Notes: generated from the sequence alone by a model not told the origin. 64,000 nt of DNA from Megaleporinus macrocephalus (GCA_021613375.1 CM038721.1:1192025-1256024), one strand, 5' to 3'; positions 33,855 to 45,949 are shown, counted from the stretch's first letter. A program made the numbers and translations.

Positions 33855-35715
33855 AAGACAGCAGAGAAGATAAACGCATCAGAAACTTCAAAGCTCTCGC
33901 TCACAGCACTGTTATAGCTACCCAGCTTGTTGTTCATGTTGTTCCGGGTTTGGACATTTCCAACATGGGATTAAACGGTTACGTCTTTCGTTCCTGTCAC
34001 ATGATCATGGTGTTCCTGCTCGTCATGGTGCACTTGCAGATCCTCATTTTTATTAGGACACCAAGGATGAGTCGGATATTTTCACTTTGGCACCTTCTGG
34101 AAAGTCTGTGACAGGAATGTTTGAGACAGGCACACCCAAACACCCCCCCTGCACCCCCTAACCTCCACCGCCACCGCCTCCAAGCAGCATTTAGGAGATG
34201 ACGGAGACAGATAGGCCTATAAAGTGGTTTATTTTGTGGTGCTGAAGGGGGGGCGGGGGGGGGGGGGGGTGTTGTGTAAAGGAGTTTTGGATGAGAAGGA
34301 GGTGATGTCACGTAAAATCTCAGTCTCTCTCTCTCTCTCTCTCTCGCTCCTTTGCCCACATACCCCCGCCTCCCGTAATCCTCTTTGCAGGCCTGGAAAG
34401 GATGGCGGCCGGCTGCCAAGGCAAGGGCTGCTGGGAAGAGCTGGAAGCTGCCAAGCGGGCCTGTGTCGCCGCCGCCGTTAGAGAAGCACTCGCATTCTTT
34501 GTTTTCGGACCTGGTGTTCTGCCACGGGCCTCATTTCAGCCTCCGCATTATAGCTGCCCTGGATCAGCGCCAAACTACTGAAAGATCTCTACCTCTCCCA
34601 CTTTTCTGCTCCCACTCTCCTCCCCTCCATCTCTCTCTCTCTCTTTTTCCATCACTTTCTCTTTCTCTCTCTCTCGCTCCCTTATTCATCAGCCATTTAC
34701 GGCTCGCTGCCAAACACTCGGCAGTTGCCATGGCAGCCCGAAAGAGCGGAACATTGGAGACGGCGCTGCAAAATGAGTCATTCCTGGATCCAGATGTGCC
34801 ACATCTGCAGCAAGAGCAGCAGAAAGAGCAGACAGCGAAGCAGCCAGCCACAGACGGCAGCTACCGCTCCACAACGACTGCGACCGCCACAACGACGGCA
34901 ACACAAACGGCAGACGTGTTGCAGGACGCGCCAAGACTGAGCCTGAAAGCTGGTCTGGGTTTGTGTAGCAAGACAAGGAAACTGTTTCAAAGCAGGGAAG
35001 CGGCGGGGAAGCTTCAGGACCCCTCGGCGAAGGCCTGATGATTCATCTGTGGCTCGTGTTTATGTAATAGGACTATGGGGCTTGTGTTTAACCTCTGTGT
35101 TGTAGGGATTGTTATTGTAGGAAGTTTTTGTTGGAAACTAATTACATACATTCCTGAAATACCCAACAGAAAGTCAGCCCATCGCTGGGGCGTCTAGATG
35201 AAAACACAGGAGTTCTCTGAAGCAGCCTAGCATGTCAGAATAAAAACTAATGTAATCAGGAGCTCACAGTGGACTCAACCAATCACGTTAACACAGAGAC
35301 CAATGGCGTTCATCATTCTAGGTTTCCTGAGTTGCTTAGGAATGTCACTCACTGTGACTGCCGGTTCACAGTGTTGTGCCGTTCCAGTGAGGGCTCTGGT
35401 CTGATCGTATAACTTTCAAATGCTTTCTACTCCAGTCTTTTATAGACTTTGTAAAATAAGTCCATGTTATAAATCTAACTGTGAATATCTTCTGTGGTTA
35501 TTAACCATTTCGAGTTATTTGTGCAGTTAGTAAGGCTGTTAACCCTGGTTTGAGTCAGTCAACCAATCAGAGTCTGTGTTTTTGACTTGTCTACCAATAG
35601 GAGGATGTCTTTCTGACTTGCTGACCAATCAGGGGCTGTGTTCCTGACTTGTCTACCCATCAGAGGCTGTGTTTCCGACATATAGACGGAACAACTCTAC
35701 CCTTAAAAGTATGTC
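33855..35715. other. Intergenic with GC-rich unique block
   Basis: A G-run at about 34247-34269 (potential G4), CT runs at 34324-34345 and 34630-34678. A GC-rich block at 34370-35040 holds a 217-codon plus-strand open frame with an internal ATG at 34730 in good context (GCCATGG). I recognise no domain in it, so it is left uncalled. 35050-35700 is AT-rich. Confidence 0.4.
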
Positions 35716-35717
35716 TC

Positions 35718-36303
35718 TAGTGGTGGTGATGATGTTTACAGTGGTGGTGATGATGTTTACAGTGGTGGTGGTGGTGTTTACAGTGGTGGTGGTGGTGTTT
35801 ACAGTGGTGGTGATGGTGTTTACAGTGGTGGTGGTGGTGTTTACAGTGGTGGTGATGGTGTTTACAGTGATGGTGATGATGTTTACAGTGATGGTGATGA
35901 TGTTTACAGTGGTGGTGGTGGTGTTTACAGTGGTGGTGGTGGTGTTTACAGTGGTGGTGATGATGTTTACAGTGATGGTGATGATGTTTACAGTGATGGT
36001 GATGATGTTTACAGTGGTGGTGATGGTGTTTACAGTGGTGGTGATGATGTTTACAGTGATGGTGATGATGTTTACAGTGGTGGTGATGGTGTTTACAGTG
36101 GTGGTGATGGTGTTTACAGTGGTGGTGGTGGTGTTTACAGTGGTGGTGATGGTGTTTACAGTGATGGTGATGATGTTTACAGTGATGGTGATGGTGTTTA
36201 CAGTGGTGGTGATGGTGTTTACAGTGGTGGTGATGATGTTTACAGTGATAGTGATGATGTTTACAGTGGTGGTGATGATGTTTACAGTGGTGGTGATGAT
36301 GGT
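35718..36303. repeat. 21-bp minisatellite, unit GTGGTGATGATGTTTACAGTG
   Basis: About 28 units in which the third-position A/G variants (GATGAT, GGTGGT, GATGGT) are shuffled. It ends in GGTGATGATGGTAACCAGGG, part of dispersed family D. The opposite strand would encode CKHHHHH heptads, a repeat artefact. Confidence 0.95.
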
Positions 36304-36400
36304 AACCAGGGGTCTCCATGTCTAAACACACCTATACACATTGTATTTACTATAAAAGGCACCAGTGAATCTACAGGTGAGTTTATATGGATGTCTGTTC
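36290..36400. mobile_element. Family D element fragment flanking the 21-bp array
   Basis: GGTAACCAGGGGTCTCCATG, then ACACATTGTATTTACTAT and CACCAGTGAATCTACA. These match the inverted copy at 58.2-58.35 kb and the copy at 56.6 kb. Confidence 0.6.
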
Positions 36401-36426
36401 AGGGCGTTTCCTTCTAAGACCCCTTT

Positions 36427-36525
36427 AGATAGATGGATAGATGGATAGATGGATGGATGGATGGATGGATAGATGGATGGATGGATGGATGGATAGATAC
36501 TTTATTGATCCTGAAGGAAATGTAG
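36427..36525 (-). mobile_element. LINE-type 3' tail with GATG/GATA repeats
   Basis: On the minus strand, TTTCCTTCAGGATCAATAAA is followed by GTATCTATCCATCC repeats. This is the form of many fish LINE 3' termini (poly-A-like signal, then short tandem repeats). Only the tail is present. Confidence 0.55.
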
Positions 36526-36944
36526 TAATGTCTGTAACTGTTATGCCGGACAAAAGAAGTAAGATTTTCTTTGAACATTGCGTTTACTGTAGAATTGTTA
36601 GAATTTTCAGTTACTCTCACAAAATTCAGGCTAAAATAAACAAACATACATGTGAGGTTTTTCGATCACTGCAGTAACTGCAACATTTCTGGTTATAATG
36701 AAGTAGATGTTGGATTAGCAGATACCCTGCTTTGTTTAAACGTCACAGACTGGATGAAGTATTAGCGTGAAGGATATCTTGACAAGGGAGGTGGTGCGTG
36801 TTTTAATGTTTGAGCTGTATTTTTTTTTTCTGATGCTTCACTTTAACGCTCTCCAGCGCCAGCTCAGAGCGCCGGGGAGCACAATGCTAGAGTCATCAAC
36901 GAAACCCCAGCTGAACTGCATTCATTTCTGCTCTCATTTCTCTT

Positions 36945-36985
<41 letters not shown>

Positions 36986-37188
36986 CCGACAGGAAAAACT
37001 GCTGTCTTTGTTTCTGATCCCATCCCCCAGTTCTCCGTCCGCTTAGCCACTCACAATGCAGGTAACTGACATGTGCAGTTTTCACATGGCCTCCAAAAAT
37101 AACACGGGCGCAGCAAAGTTCACTGTGATGTAACTAAGCCCCAGAGCAGAGCCGGTGAATAATGACAGCTTATGTAATGTCCAGACAG
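36526..37188. other. Intergenic with (CT)n
   Basis: (CT)n at about 36947-36982. No gene is recognised. Confidence 0.5.
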
Positions 37189-37228
<40 letters not shown>

Positions 37229-37233
37229 TCTCT

Positions 37234-37265
<32 letters not shown>

Positions 37266-37291
37266 CCCTCTCCTCTCTCTCTCTCTCCCTC

Positions 37292-37339
<48 letters not shown>

Positions 37340-37343
37340 TCTC

Positions 37344-37409
<66 letters not shown>

Positions 37410-37427
37410 TCTCTCTCTCCCTCCCTC

Positions 37428-37487
<60 letters not shown>

Positions 37488-37491
37488 TCTC

Positions 37492-37526
<35 letters not shown>

Positions 37527-37564
37527 TACCTTCTCTCTCTCCCTCTCTCTCTCTCTCTCTTTCC

Positions 37565-37639
<75 letters not shown>

Positions 37640-37640
37640 C

Positions 37641-37687
<47 letters not shown>

Positions 37688-37699
37688 TTCTCTCTCTTT

Positions 37700-37752
<53 letters not shown>

Positions 37753-37811
37753 CCTCTCTCTCTCTCTCTTTCCCCCTCTCTCTCTCTCTCTCTCTCTCTC
37801 CCTCTCTCTCT
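37189..37811. repeat. Giant (CT)n tract
   Basis: About 620 bp made almost entirely of CT dinucleotides with sporadic CCCT, TTCC and CCATCC interruptions. Homopurine-homopyrimidine mirror symmetry makes it a candidate for intramolecular triplex. All overlapping Leu/Ser or Arg/Glu open frames are artefacts. Confidence 0.97.
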
Positions 37812-38030
37812 GACATCAAATGTTGCCTGGTTTTCAGGTTCCTCTGTGTTTGTTGTGGTGTGTATGTGGAGGGAGGGGTCTAAAAGCTTCTTGGAGAGAG
37901 AGCTGCTTTGAGAGGTCTTCTGATTGACTGGGTTAGAGACTCTAGCTAAATCTGTCTTGCTCAGATATTCAGAGTTACCAGCACTTGAACTCTCCTAAGG
38001 AAGCTGACCTTTCCGAGCAGAGCAGCTGCT
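37812..38030. other. Intergenic
   Basis: Nothing recognised. Confidence 0.4.
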
Positions 38031-38790
38031 ATGGTATCCCAGGTGGTTGCTATGCTGTCCCAAATGGTTGGTAAGGTGTTGCTAGATGGTTGCTGTAGTA
38101 TCCCAGGTGGCTGCTATAATGTTGCAAAGAGGAAGCTAAGATTTCCTAGGTGGGCACTAGTGAGTTGCTGGGTGGTCGCTAAGGTATTTCTGAAGTGTTG
38201 CTAGGGTGTTGCTATGTGGTTGCTAGAATGTTACAAGGTGATTACTGTTGTAGCCAAGGTGGTTGGCTAAGTCGTTAATCAGTGCTTCCTAAGCTGTTGC
38301 TCTAGTATTCCAGTTGATTGCTAGTGTGTTTCTAAGTGGTTGCTATGTCATGACAAAAATGGTTGCTATGATGTTGCTAAGTGGATGCTATGGTATCCCA
38401 GGCGGTTGCTATGCTGTCCCAAATGGTTGGTAAGGTGTTGCTAGGTGGTTGCTGTAGTATCCCAGGTGGCTGCTACAGTGTTGCAATAAGGGAGGATGCC
38501 TAGGTTTCCTACGTGGGCACTACTGAGTTGCTGGGTGGTTGCTAAGGTATTTCTGAAATGTTGCCAGAGTGTTGCTATGTGGTTGCTAGAATGTTACTAG
38601 GTGATTGCTGTTGTTGTTAATTAGTGCTTCCTAAACTGTTGCTATGGTATCCCAGTTGATTGCTAGTGTGTTTCTAAGCGGTTGCTATGCCATGACAAAT
38701 GGTTGCTATGGTATCCCAGGTGGTTGCTTTGGTGTTGCAATGAGGTTGCAATCATATCCCAGGTGGTCACTAGGTTATCCAGCCTAGATG
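38031..38790. repeat. Degenerate GTTGCTA-type repeat field
   Basis: Words such as GGTGGTTGCTATG, GGTATCCCAGGTGG, GTGTTGCTAGG and GTTTCTAAG recur in irregular order. A longer period of about 355 bp is visible: TGCTATGGTATCCCAGG...ATGGTTGGTAAGGTGTTGCT at about 38028 and 38387. Confidence 0.8.
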
Positions 38791-40080
38791 AATAGCCGTA
38801 TTGGACCTTCTCATAAACGTGTGTTAAGTCTGGAGAAGAGTGTATTTTGGGGGAATGTGATTGGTTAGAGGACTCATTTGCATATTCCTTAATTGTGATA
38901 ACAGCTACAGCTCTAACTGGGAGCTGGACTGCAGTGCACAGTGAACCTAGCTCGCTTGGCTGGGATCTCTGGAAGTCTGCACGGCAAAGCCAGCGATGAA
39001 GCTCGTGCTTTTGGAATGCTTGCTGTTCTTTTTTCTGCTCGCTCTCCTTCTCCCTTCCTGCGGTTTGGACGATCGTCTCGTAAAAACAAGCCCCCTTTAT
39101 GCGTATTCGTGTCAAAAAAACCTCGAAGTGCGATATATAGCTCTCATGAATCAACTTCTCGTTTCCAAGTATCTGGAGCCGTTTCCTGGCTTCCTCCGGC
39201 TGCTGTCATTCAGCCCAGATGAAGCTCCTCCTGAGACACCGCACGGAGTGACCACAGAACTTTCCCCGAGCACTTTATCAGGCCTTTCATTAGTACCAGA
39301 TGGAAAGATCTGCTCCGTGTTCTCTCTCTCTCCCTCTTCATGCCAACCATTTGCATGCTTTATCTTCGTTTCTCCCGTGTTCCCTCTTCCTCGTGCCGCA
39401 GTTTGCAGGCCCGGAACGTTTCCACCTCCCTTTGTTTTCATTTAGTCACTCTGGTCAGCCACGGAGAACTGGTGTGACCTGAAACGTCCTAATTCACTAC
39501 TCATGTTACTCAAGGAAGAATGCGGCCGGGTTTCGTGACAGTGCAAATCTGCACTTCCTGTTTCTGCTGTAACTTCACACTGAAAGGCGGAGCTCGGATG
39601 AAGCTCTCCCTGGGGACCAGCTGGATGGGAGCAGGTTTGAAGGCGCTCACGCTGAGTTGTATTGTCCTGTCGGGAGCGTGAGTGATGGACTGGAATTAAA
39701 GGCCCGGGTGAGCAGAGCTGAGAGCCAGTTGGACCTGTCAGTCTGCTGGGGTCATCCTGTAGCAGGACCCACCTGGCCGTGTCAGTGATGCACAACCAGT
39801 GAAACGTTCAGAAGAGCTTGTCATAGAAAAGAATTATTATGTGATTGTATCATATACAGTATAGTAATTAAGTGTTTTACACAATATAGTGAATTTTTAG
39901 TGTAAATATTACAAAACAAGATGGTATTTTAGGAATTTTATTCAAAAGTTCCAGTCATTAGGTGGAACAAAATCTTACTGGATAACTTTTTAAGATTGTA
40001 AGATTGTACTGTCTAACCGGTAACAGCGATTGGACCGCCCCAACACATCCATAAGTGACAACCTATTAACCTATTAGGTT
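38791..40080. other. Intergenic; open frame with a hydrophobic N-terminus
   Basis: A plus-strand frame (38996-39445, 149 codons) begins MKLVLLECLLFFFLLALLLPSCG, shaped like a signal peptide. The remainder has no recognisable domain. Upstream are ATTGG (inverted CCAAT) and an ATTTGCAT octamer at about 38860-38885. This is not strong enough to call a gene. Confidence 0.3.
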
Positions 40081-40470
40081 TATTCTAGCAACCACCTGGG
40101 ACACCATAGCAACTCCATAGCAAGCACCACCCTAACAAGATTTGGTCATTTAGACTTGTTGTTGTGGCACAAGTGGTTGCTAATGTGTTGCCAAACCATT
40201 GCTAGGCCGTTACTGTGGTGCTCTGGGGTGGTTGCTGAACAGTTGCTAGCATTGATCTTCTCACTGCTGTTGCAGTGACTTCCCAGGTGGTTGCTAAGAT
40301 GTTGCTAGGCCATTCTTATGGTACCCCAGGTAGTTGCTGCTAAGCTTATACCCAGTAGTTGCAAAGGCATTGCTAAGCTATTACTATGGTATCCACAGTG
40401 GTTGTTAAGGCATTGCAAGCCATTACTATAGTACCCTAGGTCGGTTGCTGAGCGGTTGCTAGCGTTGATC
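40081..40470. repeat. Second GTTGCTA-type repeat field
   Basis: The same vocabulary as at 38 kb (GTTGCTAAGATGTTGCTAGG, GTATCCACAGTGG, GGTTGCTGAGCGGTTGCTAG), here more degenerate. Confidence 0.7.
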
Positions 40471-41955
40471 TTCTCACAGTCGAAGGATGGACAGATGTGG
40501 AAGCTCTGAGTGGAGTTGGATGGAGCAGTTATGTTGGCCTAACCAGCACATTTTCTTTGTAGCTGTTTATAGTTTGTTGTTTTTCTTTCATTTACTTTCA
40601 CTTTCTTCTTCTGTGAGCAAGCAGATTATCTTCTATTCGATCTCCTCAGTTGGTCCATCTGCACAGCCTCGTATCTGCAACCAGACTCAAAACTCTGATT
40701 CCAAACTTGTACCGCACGTCACTCCAGCTGGGTTCTGCTAAAGCTCTGTGTGTTCTGACCTGTAATTCACTCTTGGCTGAAGCTTTGCTTTCCTATCAGA
40801 GTTTTCCTGTTAGCTATTATCTATTGGTTAATCTGTCACACACACACACACACACTTGCACGCAGGGACACACATTGCCAGAAGCAGGGAGCAGAGTACA
40901 CTAGGTGCCCTTGACGAGACAGATAAGCTGCAGTAATATGATTACACGTCCCACATTGTGCAACCCATGACTCACAGCTCTACTTAACAGCTGTGATGGG
41001 GTCAGTCTGGCCAGGGAGAAGCGATTGCTGTTTGCAGGTCAGCGTGAGCATGTGTGCGTAGGCTATTGCTAAGCCTGGACATGTGTGTAGGCCACAGCGT
41101 GTAAGGAGATGACTTTTCCACGCCTGCTTCTGCTGAATTAGCTGGAATCCTCTTGCTAGCAAACAGAAACTGGTTTGCGTTTGCATCGCCGGCCAAGAAT
41201 GTACAGTAACCACCCACGCGCGCCGGGCAGGGAAATGAAAGCGCTCATTCAGAGCGGGCATAATCACCTTTTCAGCGTTTAGAAACAATGACGCACGGTA
41301 AACAAAAAGATTAGCCCTCGCCACTAGCCGTCGCTCCCGAGCAGCTCGATGGGAAGTGGGAAGATTAGGCTAACAACGCTGATGGGCTCGAAAACAACTC
41401 AAGCCTGCTTATTGCAACATTACATCACCATAAAGTCCAGGGAGGACGTGCACGGCGGCCAGAAGGCTGTACCCAGTGACCCGCCACGCATGCCTCAGTC
41501 TCTAAACAACTGAAATGGACCCTGCCCCTATCCCCCCCCTACTCCCCCCGCCCTCCCATGAGCGATATCTCTAGCGGATCTGCGCTAACCTTTCCTCATT
41601 ACAGCCTTTAACCATTAACCCGGTCTTATCGCTGTTTCTGGGTAGGCCGCCGTTACCTGCAGCAGAGGAGCGTAGCGGCAAAGATTTATCAGCGCGGCGC
41701 TTTGAATAGCCGGCAGCGCCGCTCCTACGCTCGGAGTCGCCACTCAGAGATCAACTTAGTATAGAAAGTTATAGAAAGTTTGGTAGCACATGCCTGTGTA
41801 TATGCAGAGTTAAAGATAATTGTTTTAAAAGTGGTGGTCCAGCAGTGTAGAGAAATAATAAACATAATTACATCATATTTAATAGCCGTTTTAGCTTAGC
41901 TACGTTTTAGCTACGCTGGCCTGGGCGCTAAAGTGTTGCAAGGCCACTGCAATAG
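40471..41955. other. Intergenic
   Basis: It contains a (CA)n run at about 40838-40855. 40980-41740 is GC-balanced, single-copy-looking DNA. A stretch near 40640-40760 (ACCAGACTCAAAACTCTGAT) faintly resembles LINE-derived sequence but is too decayed to call. No gene is recognised. Confidence 0.45.
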
Positions 41956-41961
41956 TATGTA

Positions 41962-42345
41962 CACTACTGTACCAAAGTCTGTATCTGATCAGTAAGTGTG
42001 TGTTCACCAGTAAGAACAGCAGATCTGATTAGAACAGATGATAATGATCTTAAACACAATGCAAAGTATCATGAATATGTTATTGTGAGAGAAGTAGATC
42101 AGATCTTGATCCAGTTTGAAGAACAAAGTTAGGTTCCAGATTTCTCCTGGACGCCCCAGACATTGTATGAATTTGTTCAGTTCCTTCAGCAGCAAATCTT
42201 GATTTATCTTAATGAAGTACTGAGCAGTCAAAGCAGGTATTAGATGAGAACTGATAATAATACTGGGTTGTTTAGGAGAAGCTTGGAAAGGGTTAATAAA
42301 CACACTGACGTATGGAAAAGCTCTACTTACTCTATTAATACTGTT
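41962..42345 (-). mobile_element. Tc1/mariner-type MITE, truncated inverted copy
   Basis: It is about 95 percent identical by eye to the MITE at 17432-17922, in opposite orientation. It keeps one end (CACTACTGTACCAAAGTC) but stops at CTATTAATACTG, missing the other terminus. The internal open frame (42303-42004) is preserved, 99 versus 100 codons. Confidence 0.8.
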
Positions 42346-43040
42346 TGAATGTTTACAGTCAGATTAAAAGTGTGCAACTTTAATAAATGGGGGTGTTTGT
42401 GTTGAGCTGCTAGTGAGCAATGAGGGGTGCTAGAGGGGGATTGAGAACTCTGTACATATTTCCATTACAGATAAATGTTCTGTTAATGTTATTAAAGAGA
42501 GTAGTTTAAATTCTGAGGGACCAGCTGCTTTTTATGCTGCCTTAAACTGGTTTTTGGAATCAACAGACTGGAAAATGACTGGCCTGTCTTTGGATATTTA
42601 AATCTGCATTGTGATTTTCGGTAATACACATAAACTAAGAAAGCAGATGAACTGGGCCGCCTGTTTGAAGCTCCAGATCAGATTCTTCTCCCTTTTGTCC
42701 TTTGGACGGTGCTGGAGGTCGCAGGTCGTGTCCTGCCGTGTGAAGCACGTGCTGTTGCCAAAGCGCTGAGCTCAGAGCGTGTGGGGCAATGGACCCGGCT
42801 GAGTGGCTACTATCAGAGGTCACACATTCTCCCTGGGGCACCATGACCCTGTATTAACAGACAGATATCAGCCCTCCGTCCTACAAGTGGCCAGTAACAA
42901 CATGCGCGGGTCTGTTTTAGGTGATAGTGTTGCACATGCTGGTGTTTCGAAAGACAGTAAAAATCATTTCGCAACTCGGGACATGATCACAACAAGGAAA
43001 TGTTCCAGAAGAGTGGGCCATAAACGTCTGAGTAATATAT
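42346..43040. other. Intergenic
   Basis: Nothing recognised. Confidence 0.45.
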
Positions 43041-43042
43041 GT

Positions 43043-44150
43043 ACACTGCCCGGCCAAAAGAACAAGATCACCACCTGGATTTAACTAAGCAAATAGGTGA
43101 GCGCCTCCCATTGGATAATTACTGTATTACTGTATTACTGTATGCTTCAGCTGGCAACCAGTTCTTTAACCCTAACTGATGCAGTGAGCAGCTTCTCATC
43201 TGTTAAACAACCATGTGGAAAACGTATCCTGCGGTCGTGGAAAACTGGTTCATCTGTTTCAGAAGGTCTAAGTATTGGTATTAAGCAGAGAAAACATCTA
43301 AGGAGATTGCTGAAGCTACTGAAATCGGGTTAGGAACTGTCCAGCGCCATTAAAGAGTGGAGGGACGGTGGAGAAACACCATCTTCCAGGACGGAATGTG
43401 GTCAGAAACACATCTTGAATGATGGTGATCGGTGATCGCTTGAACGTTTGGTGAAATCTAATCGTAGAAGAACGTCAGTAGAACTCGGGGACGTGTTTAA
43501 TAGTGAAAGTAAGAGCTTTTCCACACACACACTGTGAAGGGAACTCGAGGGATCGAGACTGAACAGCTGTGTAGTCCTAAGAAAACCACTGGTCAGTGAG
43601 GCTAACAAGCAAACACGGCTTCAATCAACTAGAGAGCATAAAGACTCTGGAGCAATGGAAGAAGGTCTTGAGGTCCAGATTTACCCTGCTCCAGAGAGAT
43701 GGGCGCATCAGGGTAAGAAGAGTGGTGGCTGGAGTGATGCACCCATCATGCCTAGTGTCTACCGTTCAAGCCTGGGGGGGACAGTGCTATGATCTGGGGT
43801 TGCTGCAGTTGGCCAGGTCCAGGTGCCCAAAGAATGAGAACATACCTGAACCTGAATATACTGAACCACAAGGTTACTCCATCAGTGGATGTTTTCTTCT
43901 CTGATGGAACGACCATATTCCAAGATGATGATGTCAGGATTCATCAGGCTCTGATTGTGAAAGAGTGGTTCAGCGAGCCGCCAGGTTCACACATGCATTG
44001 GCCACCACTGAGTCCAGACCTGAACCCCATTGAGAATGTTTGGGATGTGCTGGAGAAGACTTTGCGCAGTGGTCCACACCTCCCATCATCAGTACAAGAT
44101 CTTGGGGGGGGGGGGATTAATGGACAGAAATAGATGTTGTGATGCTTCAG
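43043..44150 (+). pseudogene. Broken Tc1-like transposon with transposase pseudogene
   Basis: It starts with the Tc1-type end TACACTGCCCGGCCAAAAG followed by ACCACCTGGATTTAACTAAG. Transposase-like stretches appear in different frames: LRSRFTLLQRDGRIRVRRV (about 43662-43720), the MHPSCLVSTVQAWGG block (about 43737-43782), and FQDDDVRIHQALIVKEWF with HMHWPPLSPDLNPIENVWDV (43917-44052), which includes the second Asp region and the DLNPIEN motif. Frameshifts and stops separate them, so no intact product is possible. The right TIR was not found, so the 3' end is probably truncated near 44150. Confidence 0.9.
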
Positions 44151-45945
44151 GCTGCTTCAGGCTTCGGCTGCATCCTGATCCAACGTTCAAGCACACAAAG
44201 ATAAGGCCTCATGAAGCTAGCGCACTTCTAAAATTGGTTTTTGGTTGACATGCCTCACATGCAAGGCTGCAATTACAGAAGCTCCTCTCGTTCCCGTTTC
44301 TAAACCCCAGAAATGTGGAATCTCTAATAAAATTAGGCCGCTCCTCACCAAAAACCACTGCTATGGAGCCCAATTGGGATGAAGCCAGCAGTTCTGGCCT
44401 AGTCTTCCTCTTTCCCATGCGTCATTCCTCATTATTCCCGAAACTGAGTGTAGAGTTGCACACTGGAGCAGTTGTGGTTTCTTATTAGCAGAAATAATGT
44501 GTTTATAGCTGTTTAAAGAAATTATGCTCCGGCGAGCTTCCATAGATCCTGGAAGATTTGTGTGCTACTCCAGCCAAAGAATAAAGCAGTCAGGAAGAAA
44601 TCACTGAAATTTGACTATTATTTGGAAATTCGCAGATAAAAATGTTTACTGTCCAAAAAAAAATCTCTATGTTTGTTGATTCTAAAAGAATTTAATTAGT
44701 CATGACCCAAAGAATTGTAGTTATTATTACATTTTTAGTTATAAATGGATATATAATAGTAGAGGAATGCAGGGTATGGGCCCTTTAAGCTATAATTAAT
44801 ATTTTGAATTCATCATATTTCAAAAGGCAACATATCTTCACACAAAAACAATGTACATCTGATTTACAGTCGTGTGTGTTGTGTATTTAATTCATTTGTT
44901 TTTCACAAATTAAAAGAAATATATGAAATAGTGTATAAGAGTGGTACGCAAATCCCGGTACAGAAGTCAGTCCATATCATATACAGGTCATTGTGAGTTG
45001 TTTCACTACTTTTTAACTCACGCCTCGGTGTCCTGGGGCGCATGTGCGAGCCAGAGCTAGGATAAGCCTGTACAGGACTGAATGAATGGCAGCAGCAGCA
45101 GGTTAAACAAACGAGTGCTGTGGCCTGATCACAGAGGAGGCGGAGCCAGAGCGGGAAACAGACAGGACAGCTCGAGGCCTCGCTGACTCAGCGATTCTGC
45201 TTGGCTTATTTCAATCAGTCTATTTAAATAGAGCCATGCCGTGTGAGTACACACACACACACACACACACAGAAAATAGCCCAGAGGTGCGTCAGAGCTT
45301 TCACAGCTGACTGGCCTGAAATACATCTGTCAGGAAAGCAGGAAGCTTAGCATGTGGAGGGAAATGAAGATATATAAAGAGAGAGTCCACAGTGGAGACT
45401 GAGATAACCTCAAAGTTTGAGAATGAACGAAGGGCAAAACAAAGAGTTTTCCACCACCCCCCCCCTACACCCCCCCGCAACATACCAGACTAGCGCAGCT
45501 GACCAACAATGAGGTCAAAGTTCAGATGAGCACAAGGCCTCTCCCCCTCTGCTCAGTGTTAGAGGCTGAGTTGAGGCATGCGTCCAGATGTCTCCTCTCA
45601 TCCTTCCTGATTCATTTTTCTCTTTTAAGGTATTGCGCAGCAGGAGCTGGGCAGGACTGACCTAGATTAGAGGAGGAATGAAGCCCCTGCGGGGCCAACA
45701 AGAGGGGGGGGGGAGGCGGGGGGGGGGGGTGCAGACAGGACAGGGCAATACAGGCCTTTCAGAAAGAGAGCCACTTCAAGCCCTCTGAGCAGGAATAAAG
45801 CTAAACGTGCAGCTTTCGTTGCCGTGACGTCGTTCACTCTTGTGTAAAATGTGCTGGACGTCCAGCTCATGTCCCGCTGTGGACAAGAGGTATTAGCATC
45901 TGGCTAAACGGTTATAGTTAATTAACATTTATAAGTATTCTCTCA
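44151..45945. other. Intergenic
   Basis: It contains (CA)n at 45249-45271, C-runs at about 45461-45477 and a G-rich block at 45703-45731. 44240-44560 is single-copy-looking. No gene is recognised. Confidence 0.45.
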
Positions 45946-45949
45946 CTTT

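Noticed and set aside
34385..35038. 217-codon plus-strand frame with a good ATG context at 34730
   Set aside because: It includes CT-tract-derived Leu/Ser stretches and Gln/Thr-rich low complexity, and no recognisable family. Left as a possible conserved non-coding block.
35669..36331. Histidine-rich CKHHHHH repeat protein, possible metal binder
   Set aside because: It arises from the complement of a 21-bp minisatellite that belongs to a non-coding dispersed element.
37120..37911. Arg/Glu and Leu/Ser repeat proteins
   Set aside because: Translations of a CT dinucleotide tract.
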